Of a DNA stretch of 64,000 nt, positions 56,044 through 63,917 are shown piece after piece. How positions within the stretch are numbered: the stretch's first letter is position 1; each line of letters opens with the position of its first letter. The stretch is from Ensifer canadensis. Its GTDB lineage: Bacteria; Pseudomonadota; Alphaproteobacteria; Rhizobiales; Rhizobiaceae. The notes beneath the pieces are model-generated. The model did not search any database, had not been told where the DNA came from, and saw nothing but the letters and a program-made list of their open reading frames with translations. The stretch lies in assembly GCF_017488845.2 (NCBI RefSeq), contig NZ_CP083374.1, forward strand, positions 882,879 through 946,878, in the 5' to 3' direction. Made by a program: the position numbers and the translations under genes.

Positions 56044-56994
56044 TTATCCAGAAATTGCCACGTCGCGGGCTCGGGCTATACGGCTATCAAGCTCCTCGAG
56101 CCGGCGAACAAAACCGATATTGGCAGGCTGAAGTGCCACGGCCTCGGCAAGCATTTCCCGCGCTGTTGCGAGTTTACTGTCGCGGATATGACGGTTGGCC
56201 CGATGATACAGGAAATTCACGCGCTCCACGGGCGAGAAACCCTCGCCAAAGCGAGCCTGCAACCGGTCGGCGCAAGCGGGATGGCGAGCGATTGCCGAGA
56301 CCGCGATTTGGTAGGGCCTCATGGGTGCGGCGACACGAACCACGCGGGCAAGTTCCCGTAGGCCCGTGACGTTGTCCGCTCGGCAAGAGTCGATGAGCGA
56401 AAGAGCCCGCTCTGTTCCAATGAAGGCACGGACGGTGCCATGTCCGGTCATATGGACCGGAACGAGCCGCGTCTCTGCTTGGAGCGCCGCGATCTGCTCC
56501 GCGTGCCGGCGATCGACCGAATGGAACGGATCGAAAAAGACATAGCCGCGGCCGGCCGCTTGGTCGGGGGCGATCCCCATATTGGTGTGAAGCTTGGGCG
56601 AGAAATGTCGCGTGAACCGGCGATCGAACGGTACTGCATTCGGGTCAATCGAGGCTTGCGGGCAGAAGGCGATGGCGACGGTCGCATCGAAGCGCCGACG
56701 ATAACGCAGCGCCGCATAGCCGCCCTGTGAATGACCGTAGAGGACACGCTCCGGCGCGGCACGCAAAATGGGTTGCGCCGCGTCGACCGCCTTAACGATG
56801 CTCGCTGCCGGAAACCAGTTGGGCCGCCTGCTGATGAAGCCGAGCGCGGCAATGTCGGCTTTTTCGCAAAACCGTTGCGCCCAGAACCGACTGCCGTTGG
56901 CCTGCATCTCCATCTCATTAAAGGTGACAAGAAGATAACGCGAGGATCCCGCGCGGTGAATTACCTCAATATTCTCGTCGGAATAGATGAGCAT
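56044..56994 (-). CDS. Alpha/beta-hydrolase-fold protein with helical repeat tail
   Basis: 316 residues from ATG 56994. VLYGHSQGGYAALRYRR near 84-100 has the nucleophile elbow G-H-S-Q-G of alpha/beta hydrolases, and VPVHMTGHGTVRAF near 180 could supply the catalytic His. The last 80 residues (FLYHRANRHIRDSKLATARE then MLAEAVALQPAN) resemble a TPR-like helical repeat. No signal peptide. Proteins of this design occur near rhizobial surface-glycan genes, with unknown substrates. Confidence 0.65.
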   Translation of the reverse strand: MLIYSDENIEVIHRAGSSRYLLVTFNEMEMQANGSRFWAQRFCEKADIAALGFISRRPNWFPAASIVKAVDAAQPILRAAPERVLYGHSQGGYAALRYRRRFDATVAIAFCPQASIDPNAVPFDRRFTRHFSPKLHTNMGIAPDQAAGRGYVFFDPFHSVDRRHAEQIAALQAETRLVPVHMTGHGTVRAFIGTERALSLIDSCRADNVTGLRELARVVRVAAPMRPYQIAVSAIARHPACADRLQARFGEGFSPVERVNFLYHRANRHIRDSKLATAREMLAEAVALQPANIGFVRRLEELDSRIARARDVAISG

Positions 56995-57194
56995 GCAGTC
57001 ACTCCCATAGATGTACTCAGTATACTTCTAATTTTGAACCAATTTGTCTTGTCGGGCGAGCCAGAGAATATTTGAACTCTTTGAAAACTCAATCCACAGG
57101 GCATTACGCGCGCGATGAATCGCACCGAAAAAAATACCAAACAGCGGTACACCAGAGTTGGCTTCGAGATGATAACTGAAGGGAAAGGGCGAGA

Positions 57195-57290
57195 ATGGGC
57201 ATTACGACACAGCGGCTCACTCTGCGACCTTGGGTCGAGCGGACGGAGAGTGAGCGTCGCCGTGATCGGTTCAAAGCATCATTCGAATAG
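57195..57290 (+). pseudogene. GNAT acetyltransferase N-terminal fragment
   Basis: ATG 57195 with GGGAAAGGGCGAGA upstream reads MGITTQRLTLRPWVERTESE and stops at 57290. The T-x-RLTLRPW opening is characteristic of RimJ/RimL-type GNAT acetyltransferases, but only about 30 residues exist before the stop. The ribosome-binding site suggests a once-functional gene cut by deletion or frameshift. Confidence 0.45.
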
Positions 57291-57380
57291 GGTCATCGAG
57301 CGTGGAGCGATTTGGACTGCCTGCATGAAAGTTTCTACGCCCTTCAGGACGATGTGGCCTCAACCGGAACGAGGCGCGCC

Positions 57381-57590
57381 TCAGAGTGAAGCCGTGATAC
57401 CGCCGTCGACATGACAAAGGAGGAGGCGTCCGAAGACAAAAAGATGCAGGCGCCGACGAGTTCTTCGATCTTGCCCCAGCGGCCGGCGGGCGTGCGCTTT
57501 TCCAGCCAGGCGAAAAGGTCGGATCAGCGACGAGTGCGGCGTTCAGCGGCGTGTCGAAATAGCCCGGTGCAGCGGTGAGCCTCCATCCAC
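57381..57590 (-). pseudogene. Short-chain dehydrogenase C-terminal fragment
   Basis: On the minus strand, reading with frame changes, there are PGYFDTPLNAALVADPTF, then EKRTPAGRWGKIEELVGACI with FLSSDASSF, and finally VDGGITASL and stop (57381-57383). This is the last quarter of a classical SDR enzyme (PG-x-TP and W-x-VDGG signatures). At least two frameshifts and loss of the N-terminal three quarters make it a relic. Confidence 0.65.
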
Positions 57591-57646
57591 CACGCCGAGC
57601 ACGCCGCGGCCCAGCTCAGTTTGCGCGACGATCACCTGCGGGGAGA

Positions 57647-57904
57647 CTAATGAGGATGGCGCTCGAAGCAGGCAAGTATCACGAGTTGCGCTGGCGCGGG
57701 CTGTTCACGTTTGTGAATGGCATTCGTTGACGACGTCCATATGTAGGGATGTCGAACGGGAAGACGCAGGCCCTCATAACGCAGGGCGAAGACAAGATGC
57801 GCCTTTAGGACGGTGTCCGGCTGATGACTTGGAGTATACAGATTCCACCCATCCGCCTGATAGACTTTGTGGCGCTGGTCGATCACCGTGAGCGTGATCG
57901 ACAC
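57647..57904 (-). pseudogene. Fragment resembling a Fic-family protein segment
   Basis: An 85-residue frame, open for about 35 further residues upstream (RFSWPLAAIGYAALIDAYDL), continues with VYQADGWNLYTPSHQPDTVL and HLVFALRYEGL. These blocks recall a region of large bacterial Fic-family proteins, but the match is from memory and the HPFx catalytic motif is absent. The frame has no good start and its last 30 residues lose similarity. Probably a relic. Confidence 0.3.
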
Positions 57905-57956
57905 GTTTAGATCATAGGCGTCGATCAGCGCGGCATAACCAATGGCAGCCAGCGGC

Positions 57957-58064
57957 CATGAAAAACGGTTACGTCTCGTGAAAAAGGCTTCTGCTACCCA
58001 AACACCATGAAATCCGATTCTTGCTCATGAAAAATCATTCCTAAGAGACAATTTCATGAAAAAC
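57957..58064. repeat. Five CATGAAA-type motifs with alternating 20/29-base spacing
   Basis: Copies start at 57957 (CATGAAAAAC), 57977 (CGTGAAAAAG), 58006 (CATGAAATCC), 58026 (CATGAAAAAT) and 58055 (CATGAAAAAC). Spacings are 20, 29, 20 and 29, so two copies of a degenerate 49-base unit plus a half unit. It lies just upstream of the first IS30. It could be an operator or iteron array, or chance in AT-rich DNA. Confidence 0.35.
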
Positions 58065-58126
58065 GATAACATCCAACCTGTCTCGAGACCATGCTTGTAA
58101 GTTCCATAACAAGTCTTACGCGATCT

Positions 58127-59259
58127 TATCGTGTAGCCGAGTACATTCTATTTTCAAGTGCGACATGCCAATGATTTCAATGGTTTCCCCTTGGAGATTT
58201 TGGGATGTCACGAAGCTATTCGCAGCTGAATCTGGCGGATCGCCGCCGCCTCTATCACTTTGTCGAACGCAAGGTGCCGATCAATGAAATGGCGCGCCAA
58301 CTCGGTCGTCACCGTTCCACCATCTATCGCGAGATCAGGCGCAATACATTCCACGATCGCGAACTGCCCGAATACAGCGGCTACTTCCCAACGGTTGCCG
58401 ACGACATCCGCAAAGAGCGGCGGCGGCGTTTGAGGAAGCTGATGCGGCACCCGCAATTGCGCGCACTGGTCATCGAGCAGCTGGAGGCGCTGTGGTCACC
58501 GGAACAGATCGCCGGTCGCCTGTTCGCCGATGGCGTGAGCGCCGTCCGCGTCTGCACCGAGACGATCTATCGCTTCATCTATGGCAAGGAAGATCAGGCG
58601 CTGGAGCTCTATCAGCATCTGCCAGAAGGCCGTCGCAAGCGCCGCCCGCGCCGCTCCCGCAAACCCCGCGACGGCTCGATCCCGTTGGACTGCAGGATCA
58701 GCCAACGCCCTGATTTCATTGCCGATCGGTCTCAGTTCGGCCACTGGGAGGGTGATCTGCTGATCTTCCGGCGCGACCTCGGTGAAGCCAATGTCACCTC
58801 GCTGGTCGAGCGCAAGAGCCGCTACACGGTGATGATCAAGAATGGCAGCCGTCACTCTCGTCCGCTCATCGACAAGATCATCGATGCCTTCTCACCGCTA
58901 CCCGCCTTTGCCCGGCAGAGCTTCACCTTCGACCGTGGTACCGAGTTTCGCGGTTTCAAGGCTTTGGAAGATGGACTCGGCGCCAGGAGCTGGTTTTGCG
59001 ATCCGAATTCACCGTGGCAGAAAGGCGCGGTCGAGAACACCAACAAGCGCATCCGTCGCTTTGTGCCGAGCGATACGGACCTGTCTGCCGTCAACCAGCC
59101 GCAACTGGTCGCCCTCGCCCACCATCTCAATTCACTGCCGAGGAAGTGCCTTGGTTACCGCACGCCCGCCGAAGTCTTCATGGCCCATTTGCGCGAAAGT
59201 GGCTAACCCTCTACGCTTCACACGTCATTGTTGCACTTGGATTAGATTCTCCACCGCAA
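58127..59259 (+). mobile_element. IS30-family insertion sequence, complete copy
   Basis: About 1.1 kb holding one transposase. Imperfect terminal inverted repeats are visible: the left, around 58139-58168, has ATTCTATTTTCAAGTGCGACA, and the right, around 59226-59258, reads on the other strand AATCTAATCCAAGTGCAACA. The left part (from 58127) is repeated nearly identically at 62400. The right end directly abuts the left repeat of the ISNCY element at 59260. Exact ends are uncertain by some bases. Confidence 0.8.
58205..59206 (+). CDS. IS30-family transposase
   Basis: 333 residues, full length. N-terminal helix-turn-helix (INEMARQLGRHRSTIYREIR near 22-41) as in IS30 proteins. The DDE catalytic core begins at GHWEGDLLIF near 180 with the first Asp; FTFDRGTEFRGF near 240 has the second; the final Glu lies in the segment DPNSPWQKGAVENTNKRIRR near 263-282. 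It would cut and paste the element via its terminal repeats. It should be functional as read. Confidence 0.93.
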   Translation: MSRSYSQLNLADRRRLYHFVERKVPINEMARQLGRHRSTIYREIRRNTFHDRELPEYSGYFPTVADDIRKERRRRLRKLMRHPQLRALVIEQLEALWSPEQIAGRLFADGVSAVRVCTETIYRFIYGKEDQALELYQHLPEGRRKRRPRRSRKPRDGSIPLDCRISQRPDFIADRSQFGHWEGDLLIFRRDLGEANVTSLVERKSRYTVMIKNGSRHSRPLIDKIIDAFSPLPAFARQSFTFDRGTEFRGFKALEDGLGARSWFCDPNSPWQKGAVENTNKRIRRFVPSDTDLSAVNQPQLVALAHHLNSLPRKCLGYRTPAEVFMAHLRESG

Positions 59260-59300
59260 AGTTGAAGTGTCCTGATCCTGCAAAGTAAGAATGTCACTCT
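59260..59300 (+). repeat. ISNCY left terminal inverted repeat
   Basis: Bases GTTGAAGTGTCC and then TGCAAAGTAAGAATGTCACT match, with a few differences and one indel, the reverse complement of 62347-62388 (GTTGAACTGTCC, TGCAAAGTTGGAATGTCACT). The pair of about 41 bases defines the ends of the element. Confidence 0.8.
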
Positions 59301-59331
59301 CCCCGGGTTTTGATGACCTGGGAGATTGCGG

Positions 59332-59787
59332 ATGGGATTGATTGCGATGAGCGAGCGTGACCTGCAGCGGATTGAGGTCTTGTCGAAAGTGATTGCCGGG
59401 CGGATGACGCTGGTGTCGGCGGCCCATGTGCTTGGCTTGAGTACCCGCCAGGTGCGTCGTCTGTTGGACCGGATCGGCGCTGGCGGTGCGGCGTCGATCC
59501 GGCACCAGGCGATCGGCCGGCCATCGAACAACCGGATCTGCGACGGCGTACGCGATTACGCCATGGCGATCGTGCGCGAGCGCTATGCGGACTTTGGTCC
59601 GACGCTGGCGGCCGAGAAGCTTGCGGAGCGTGATGGTCTGACGGTGTCGCGCGAGACCTTGCGCCAATGGATGTCGGAGGCCGGCCTGTGGCTGTCGCGC
59701 AAGCAGCGACGGACGTTCCATCAGCCGCGGCTGCGGCGCGAGGCCTACGGCGAGCTGGTTCAGATCGACGGTTCCGAGCATCGCTGG
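59332..59787 (+). pseudogene. ISNCY transposase, 5' part (interrupted)
   Basis: From ATG 59332 (GGGAG upstream): 152 codons with a helix-turn-helix (LVSAAHVLGLSTRQVRRLLD near 26-45) and then LVQIDGSEHRW, where the first catalytic Asp of the DDE core lies. The frame leaves the gene at the IS110 junction and ends out of context at 59823. The missing part resumes at 61272. Confidence 0.85.
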
Positions 59788-59789
59788 TT

Positions 59790-60118
59790 GTCTAATCGCA
59801 CTCCATCCGTCAAGCTGGTTTGAGCACGCAATTCCCTTGCCGGCTTGCGAGAGAGGCAACACGGCTGGAACGGATTGAATGGACTGCCCTCACCGGCCAT
59901 GTCCTTCAGAGCTATCCAGTGCTGGGAGCAGGGTTGTCTCCGCGGTCGACAAATGTCGCCGCACAATGGTCTTCGCAGGTGGGATCTTCCTAATGTTCGA
60001 AACGCAGTCTCAACGAGCTGCAGCCAGCGATAGCGGAATGATCCTGCCCACGTCCGCAGCAGGGACGCTCAGCACGCAAAGTTACATGGCGCGCTGAGGG
60101 ACGAAGGCTGAGCGTCTC
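59790..60118 (-). ncRNA. Candidate bridge-RNA region of the IS110 element
   Basis: About 330 bases of non-coding sequence between the transposase stop and the element end. IS110-family elements encode a structured bridge RNA in a non-coding end that pairs with target and donor DNA; in IS1111-like members it lies downstream of the gene. No structure was calculated here, so the call rests on position and length only. Confidence 0.3.
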
Positions 60119-61150
60119 CTATATGGTCGCGCCAGCCGATGCGTTGAACACTTCTCCCGTCTTGAGCATGCTGTGCATGATGACCGCGAGTTTCCGGGCG
60201 ACGGCCACAGCGGCCCGCTTGAAGCCAAGTCGCTCCCGCAGCTTAAGTCCCCAACTCTTGAGACTGCTCTCGGTCCTGGCACTGGTTCTCGTCAGCAGCG
60301 CTGTCGCCGCTTCATAAAGCAGCCCACGTAAACGATTGTCACCCCTTCGCGAGATATGGCCGTCACAATCGACTTCGCCTGATTGGTAGCGCCGGGTTGT
60401 CAACCCAAGCCAGGCGCCAACCGACCGCGACGTTCGAAAGTTTCCTGGGTCTTCAATTGCCGTAACGTAGGATACCGCCGTGACTGCGCCGATGCCCGGG
60501 ATTGTCATCAACAGCTTCGTGGCTTCGCTCTCACGTGCCACTATCAGCAACTGGCGACCAAGATCGGCTGCGCGCTTGCGGATATCGTGCCACGCCTCCA
60601 AAAGAGGCAAGATAATCTTCGCAAGCTCGTTGTTCCCATCCAAAAGCTTCCGCACATCGCCATCAAACACTCGCCCCTTCGTTTTCGGGATGATCAGACC
60701 GAAGGTCTTCATCAGGCCGCGGATTTGATTGCCAAGTTGTGTCGAGATGTTCAGGAGTTGTTCGCGGGCAGCCACCAATGTGCGGGTCATCATAGCGTCA
60801 AACGACTTGACGCGAACCGCTTTGTAAAAGCCCGCTTCAGCGAGTTGCGCTAAACCATCCGCATCGTTGGCATCAGTTTTGTTGAGCGTCTCGTTCAGTA
60901 CCTTTTGCGCGTGTCGCGCTTCAATGCAGATCGCCGGCAACCCCTCGCTCGTCAGCGCGTGATAGAACCACGTCGACAGCGGTCCCGTTTCGAATACCAC
61001 GCGCTGGGCGCGCGGAGCTTTTTTGCGGATCATCTGTGCGAGAAGATTGGGATCCGAAGGACATTTCCCCCGCCAGATCCGCTTCCCGTCTTCCCGGATC
61101 GAGATTGCGGTGTCTTTCAATGAAACATCAAGCCCAATATATTGGTTCAT
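60119..61150 (-). CDS. IS110-family transposase (DEDD recombinase)
   Basis: 343 residues from ATG 61150 (an in-frame codon at 61162 is possible). RuvC-like DEDD domain at the N-terminus: YIGLDVSLKDTAI (first Asp, residue 8), VVFETGPLSTW near 51 (Glu), and KTDANDADGLAQL near 92 (the Asp pair). The C-terminal Tnp2 domain has LMTIPGIGAVTAVSY near 213 and the serine region of GDNRLRGLLYEAATALL. It recombines DNA guided by its own RNA rather than by terminal repeats. It appears intact. Confidence 0.92.
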   Translation of the reverse strand: MNQYIGLDVSLKDTAISIREDGKRIWRGKCPSDPNLLAQMIRKKAPRAQRVVFETGPLSTWFYHALTSEGLPAICIEARHAQKVLNETLNKTDANDADGLAQLAEAGFYKAVRVKSFDAMMTRTLVAAREQLLNISTQLGNQIRGLMKTFGLIIPKTKGRVFDGDVRKLLDGNNELAKIILPLLEAWHDIRKRAADLGRQLLIVARESEATKLLMTIPGIGAVTAVSYVTAIEDPGNFRTSRSVGAWLGLTTRRYQSGEVDCDGHISRRGDNRLRGLLYEAATALLTRTSARTESSLKSWGLKLRERLGFKRAAVAVARKLAVIMHSMLKTGEVFNASAGATI

Positions 61151-61271
61151 GGTTGCCTCCATCCGATGTTTGGGCCCGGTTCCAATCGAGAGCCCGTTTT
61201 TTCATCCTATCGGGGGCAACCACCCTCGCCAGCCAAAAAGCCAGAGACGGTCGCGCCGCGATTACTCCATG

Positions 61272-62189
61272 TTCGAAGATCGCGGTGATCCATGTTCATT
61301 ACTGGTGTTCATCGATGATGCGACCGGCAAGCTGATGCAGTTGCGGTTTGTACGATCGGAAAGTGCGTTCAGCTACTTCGAGGCGCTGGAACTCTATCTG
61401 AAGGCGCATGGTGCTCCAGTCGCCTTCTATTCCGACAAGCATTCGGTGTTCCGGGTTGCGAAGAAGGATGCCAAGGGCGGCCAGGGCATGACCCAGTTCG
61501 GGCGTGCACTTTGCGAGTTAAACATCGAGATTCTTTGCGCAAACTCGAGCCAGGCCAAGGGCCGCGTCGAGCGGATGAACCGGACGCTACAGGACCGGTT
61601 GATTAAGGATCTGCGCCTGGAGGGCGTCTGCGGCATGGACGACGGCAACGCTTTCCTGCCTCGGTTCATGGAGCGCTATAACCGCCAGTTTGCCATTACC
61701 CCTGCCAGATCTGATGATCTGCATCGGCCGCTGAACCTTGCCCCGGATCGGCTGCGCGACGTGCTATGCAAACGTGAGCAGCGTTATGTCGGTGCCCAGT
61801 TGACGTTTTCGTTCGAGCGCCAGCGGATCATGCTGGAAGAGAACGAGGTGACGCGCGGGCTGGTCGGTCGCTATGTCGAGACCTACGCGCCTGCCGACGG
61901 CAGGCTGGATGTGCGTTGGAAGGGGCATTCCCTACCCTACCGGGTGTTCGACAAGGACCAGCGGGTGACGCATGCGGCGATCACCGAGAACAAGCGGCTC
62001 GGTGAACTCCTGACCTACATCAAGGAACGTCAGGAGCAGCAGACGAAGCCCGCCGTGAAGACGAACAGCGAGAAGAACGGCTACGTTCGACGCGCGCGCG
62101 GCCCGGGACGTCGGAAGGATTTCATGAACGATCCTGCGGTCATTGCCCGGCGGCGACAGGCGCTCTCTGACCTCGATGCGGCGGAATGA
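61272..62189 (+). pseudogene. ISNCY transposase, 3' part (interrupted)
   Basis: 305 codons resuming in frame with 59332-59787: FEDRGDPCSLLVFIDDATGK opens the DDE core, FYSDKHSVFRV near 61425 has the second Asp, and SSQAKGRVERMNRTLQDRLI the final Glu. A C-terminal domain with a basic tail (RRARGPGRRKDFMND) completes the protein. An apparent start at 61023 belongs to the IS110 DNA and is not used. Confidence 0.85.
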
Positions 62190-62346
62190 CCGGCTGCTTC
62201 AACTGTCCAAGCTAAAGCCGAAGGGGAGCGTCTCATCCGCCCCCTCCCTTCCCTTGCAACCCGGCCCAGCCGGTCCGCTCGGGGGCTTGCCTCAGCGCAA
62301 GTGGACATGCCGAGTGTCCTATTTCTAAATGGCTGAAGACGTATCC

Positions 62347-62388
62347 AAAGTGACATTCCAACTTTGCACAACCGCGGACAGTTCAACC
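62347..62388 (-). repeat. ISNCY right terminal inverted repeat
   Basis: Reverse complement of the left repeat at 59260-59300, with few mismatches. A few bases after it, at 62400, the second IS30 copy begins. Confidence 0.8.
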
Positions 62389-62399
62389 TGGCCGCCACA

Positions 62400-62920
62400 T
62401 ATCGTGTAGCCGGGTACATTCTATTTTCAAGTGCGACATGCCAATGATTTCAATGGTTTCCCCTTGGAGATTTTGGGATGTCACGAAGCTATTCGCAGCT
62501 GAATCTGGCGGATCGCCGCCGCCTCTATCACTTTGTCGAACGCAAGGTGCCGATCAATGAAATGGCGCGCCAACTCGGTCGTCACCGTTCCACCATCTAT
62601 CGCGAGACCAGGCGCAATACCTTCCACGATCGCGAACTGCCCGAATACAGCGGCTACTTCCCAACGGTTGCCGACGACATCCGCAAAGAGCGGCGGCGGC
62701 GTTTGAGGAAGCTGATGCGGCACCCGCAATTGCGCGCACTGGTCATCGAGCAGCTGGAGGCGCTGTGGTCACCGGAACAGATCGCCGGTCGCCTGTTCGC
62801 CGATGGCGTGAGCGCCGTGCGTGTCTGCACCGAGACGATCTATCGCTTCATCTATGGCAAGGAAGATCAGGCGCTGGAGCTCTATCAGCATCTTCCGGAA
62901 GGCCGCCGCAAACGCCGCCC
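62400..62920 (+). mobile_element. IS30-family insertion sequence, 5' partial copy
   Basis: Nearly identical to 58127-58647 (offset 4,273), including the left end. Similarity stops abruptly at about 62920, inside the transposase gene, where a hairpin-rich sequence begins. The rest of the element, including its right end, is absent. Confidence 0.85.
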
Positions 62921-62948
62921 CCGTGGCTCAGCCACGGGTGGCTCTTGA
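62478..62948 (+). pseudogene. IS30-family transposase, truncated
   Basis: The first about 148 codons match the intact transposase at 58205 with few changes (an ATC to ACC change near codon 43). It then runs into foreign sequence and stops at 62948. The DDE catalytic core is missing, so it is inactive. Confidence 0.88.
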
Positions 62949-62953
62949 AGAGC
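62920..62953. repeat. Two adjacent perfect hairpins at the IS30 break point
   Basis: CCCGTGGCT-C-AGCCACGGG (62920-62938) is followed by GCTCTT-G-AAGAGC (62941-62953). A weaker stem (CGTC...GACG) follows near 62980. Subterminal hairpins of this kind mark the ends of IS200/IS605-type elements, so this may be the scar of one; no tnpA or tnpB gene is present. Confidence 0.4.
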
Positions 62954-63088
62954 GTTCTGAGCTGCTTCTAGTGGGAAGTCGTCCATCTAGAAGACGGCCC
63001 ATCAGCGTGCCCGCGCGACCGACGCCGGAGGCTGAGGTAATTCGGACACTGCGCAAGGACTGCAAGTGCGGCCAACTGATGTTGTCGG

Positions 63089-63391
63089 TCACCGCTTGCG
63101 GACGAACTCGGTGCGCAGGACCAGACCCTTGATCGCGTCGTGCCGGCAGTCGATCTCGTCCGGGTTGTTGGTGAGCCGGATCGACCTGATGACTGTGCCC
63201 TGTTTGAGGGTCTGGCCGGCACCCTTCACCTTGAGGTCTTTGATCAGGACCACAGAGTCTCCGTCGGTAAGAGGATTACCCGACGCATCGCGAACCTCCG
63301 CAGCCTGCGCGGCCTCCGCGGCGATTTCCGAAACCGGCCGCCATTCGCCGGTCGCCTCGTCATAAACGTAGTCATCGCTCTGGTCGCTCAT
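63089..63391 (-). CDS. PhnA/YjdM-domain protein lacking the zinc ribbon
   Basis: 100 residues. VRDASGNPLTDGDSVVLIKD plus LKVKGAGQTLKQGTVIRSIR, ending LVLRTEFVRKR, is the KOW-like C-terminal domain of PhnA/YjdM proteins. The usual N-terminal four-cysteine ribbon is absent, replaced by a short acidic segment (SDDYVYDEATGEWRPVSE). The family was named for alkylphosphonate genes but its role is unproved. Confidence 0.85.
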   Translation of the reverse strand: MSDQSDDYVYDEATGEWRPVSEIAAEAAQAAEVRDASGNPLTDGDSVVLIKDLKVKGAGQTLKQGTVIRSIRLTNNPDEIDCRHDAIKGLVLRTEFVRKR

Positions 63392-63644
63392 GTTCGCTCC
63401 GCTGTAGTAGCCTGCTTGTCTTTATCGGATCGCCGCGATGCTCTCGGCATCGGCTGCTAACCCATAAGTGCCTCTATCCCTATCACCCCGCGAAATCAAA
63501 TCGCGGTTTAGCGCCGGAGGCGAACCCAGCGAACGAGCAGTTGAGATCGATCTCCGGCGCATCGTCGGTGACTCAAGATTTAGGCTTGAAACATGAACTT
63601 CAATGCGTCACTAGTTTAGATTAACAGCTATGGAATAAATCTGA
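63392..63644. other. Divergent intergenic region
   Basis: 253 bases between the PhnA-like gene (-) and the XRE gene (+). It should hold both promoters. No palindrome or clear hexamer pair was assigned. Confidence 0.35.
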
Positions 63645-63917
63645 ATGATCACAGCTGCACAGATGCGTGCCGCTCGTGCCCTTGCCGGCATCGACCAGAA
63701 GATGCTTGCAGAGAAGGCCGGCGTGTCAGTACCGACGATCCAGCGCATGGAGGCCAGCGAAGGTATTGTGCGTGGCGTGGTCGAAACGTTGACGCGAGTG
63801 ATCGAAGCGCTCAATGCCTGCGGCGTAGAGCTGATCGGCGACAACCAGCCGAGCGAGCGCGGTGGGCGCGGTGTCCGTCTAGTCCAGCCGGGTCCATCCG
63901 TCGATGCGAAGAGGTGA
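63645..63917 (+). CDS. XRE-family helix-turn-helix regulator
   Basis: 90 residues. MRAARALAGIDQKMLAEKAG and VSVPTIQRMEASEGIV (residues 7-42) form the XRE HTH with the A-x3-G-VS-x2-T-I-x-RMEA recognition helix. A short tail (EALNACGVELIGDNQPSE) follows, common in small alphaproteobacterial regulators. It probably represses a nearby promoter, possibly its own. No toxin gene is visible before the window ends. Confidence 0.85.
   Translation: MITAAQMRAARALAGIDQKMLAEKAGVSVPTIQRMEASEGIVRGVVETLTRVIEALNACGVELIGDNQPSERGGRGVRLVQPGPSVDAKR

Larger units (their letters stand above)
59788..61271 (-). mobile_element. IS110-family insertion sequence
   Basis: A segment of about 1,484 bases inserted cleanly in the ISNCY transposase, with GTT present at both junctions (59787-59789 and 61271-61273). 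It holds one DEDD transposase on the minus strand, about 121 bases upstream of it and about 331 bases downstream of it. IS110-type elements typically lack long terminal repeats; none were seen. The longer 3' non-coding side is what is expected of the IS1111 subgroup. Confidence 0.8.
59260..62388 (+). mobile_element. ISNCY-type insertion sequence interrupted by an IS110 element
   Basis: Bounded by matching inverted repeats (59260-59300 and 62347-62388). The transposase is split: the first part ends at Trp codon 59785-59787 and the second resumes at Phe codon 61272-61274. Removing the roughly 1,484 bases between them restores one frame of about 460 codons and an element of about 1.65 kb, the normal ISNCY size. 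So it inserted first and was later hit by the IS110 element. Confidence 0.8.

Noticed and set aside
57957..58064. CRISPR array
   Set aside because: The repeated motif is only about 8-10 bases and the units are degenerate, without constant repeats and unique spacers.
61023..61271. Apparent N-terminus of the ISNCY ORF starting at 61023
   Set aside because: This part is antisense to the IS110 transposase and its upstream region; the true ISNCY N-terminus is at 59332-59787.
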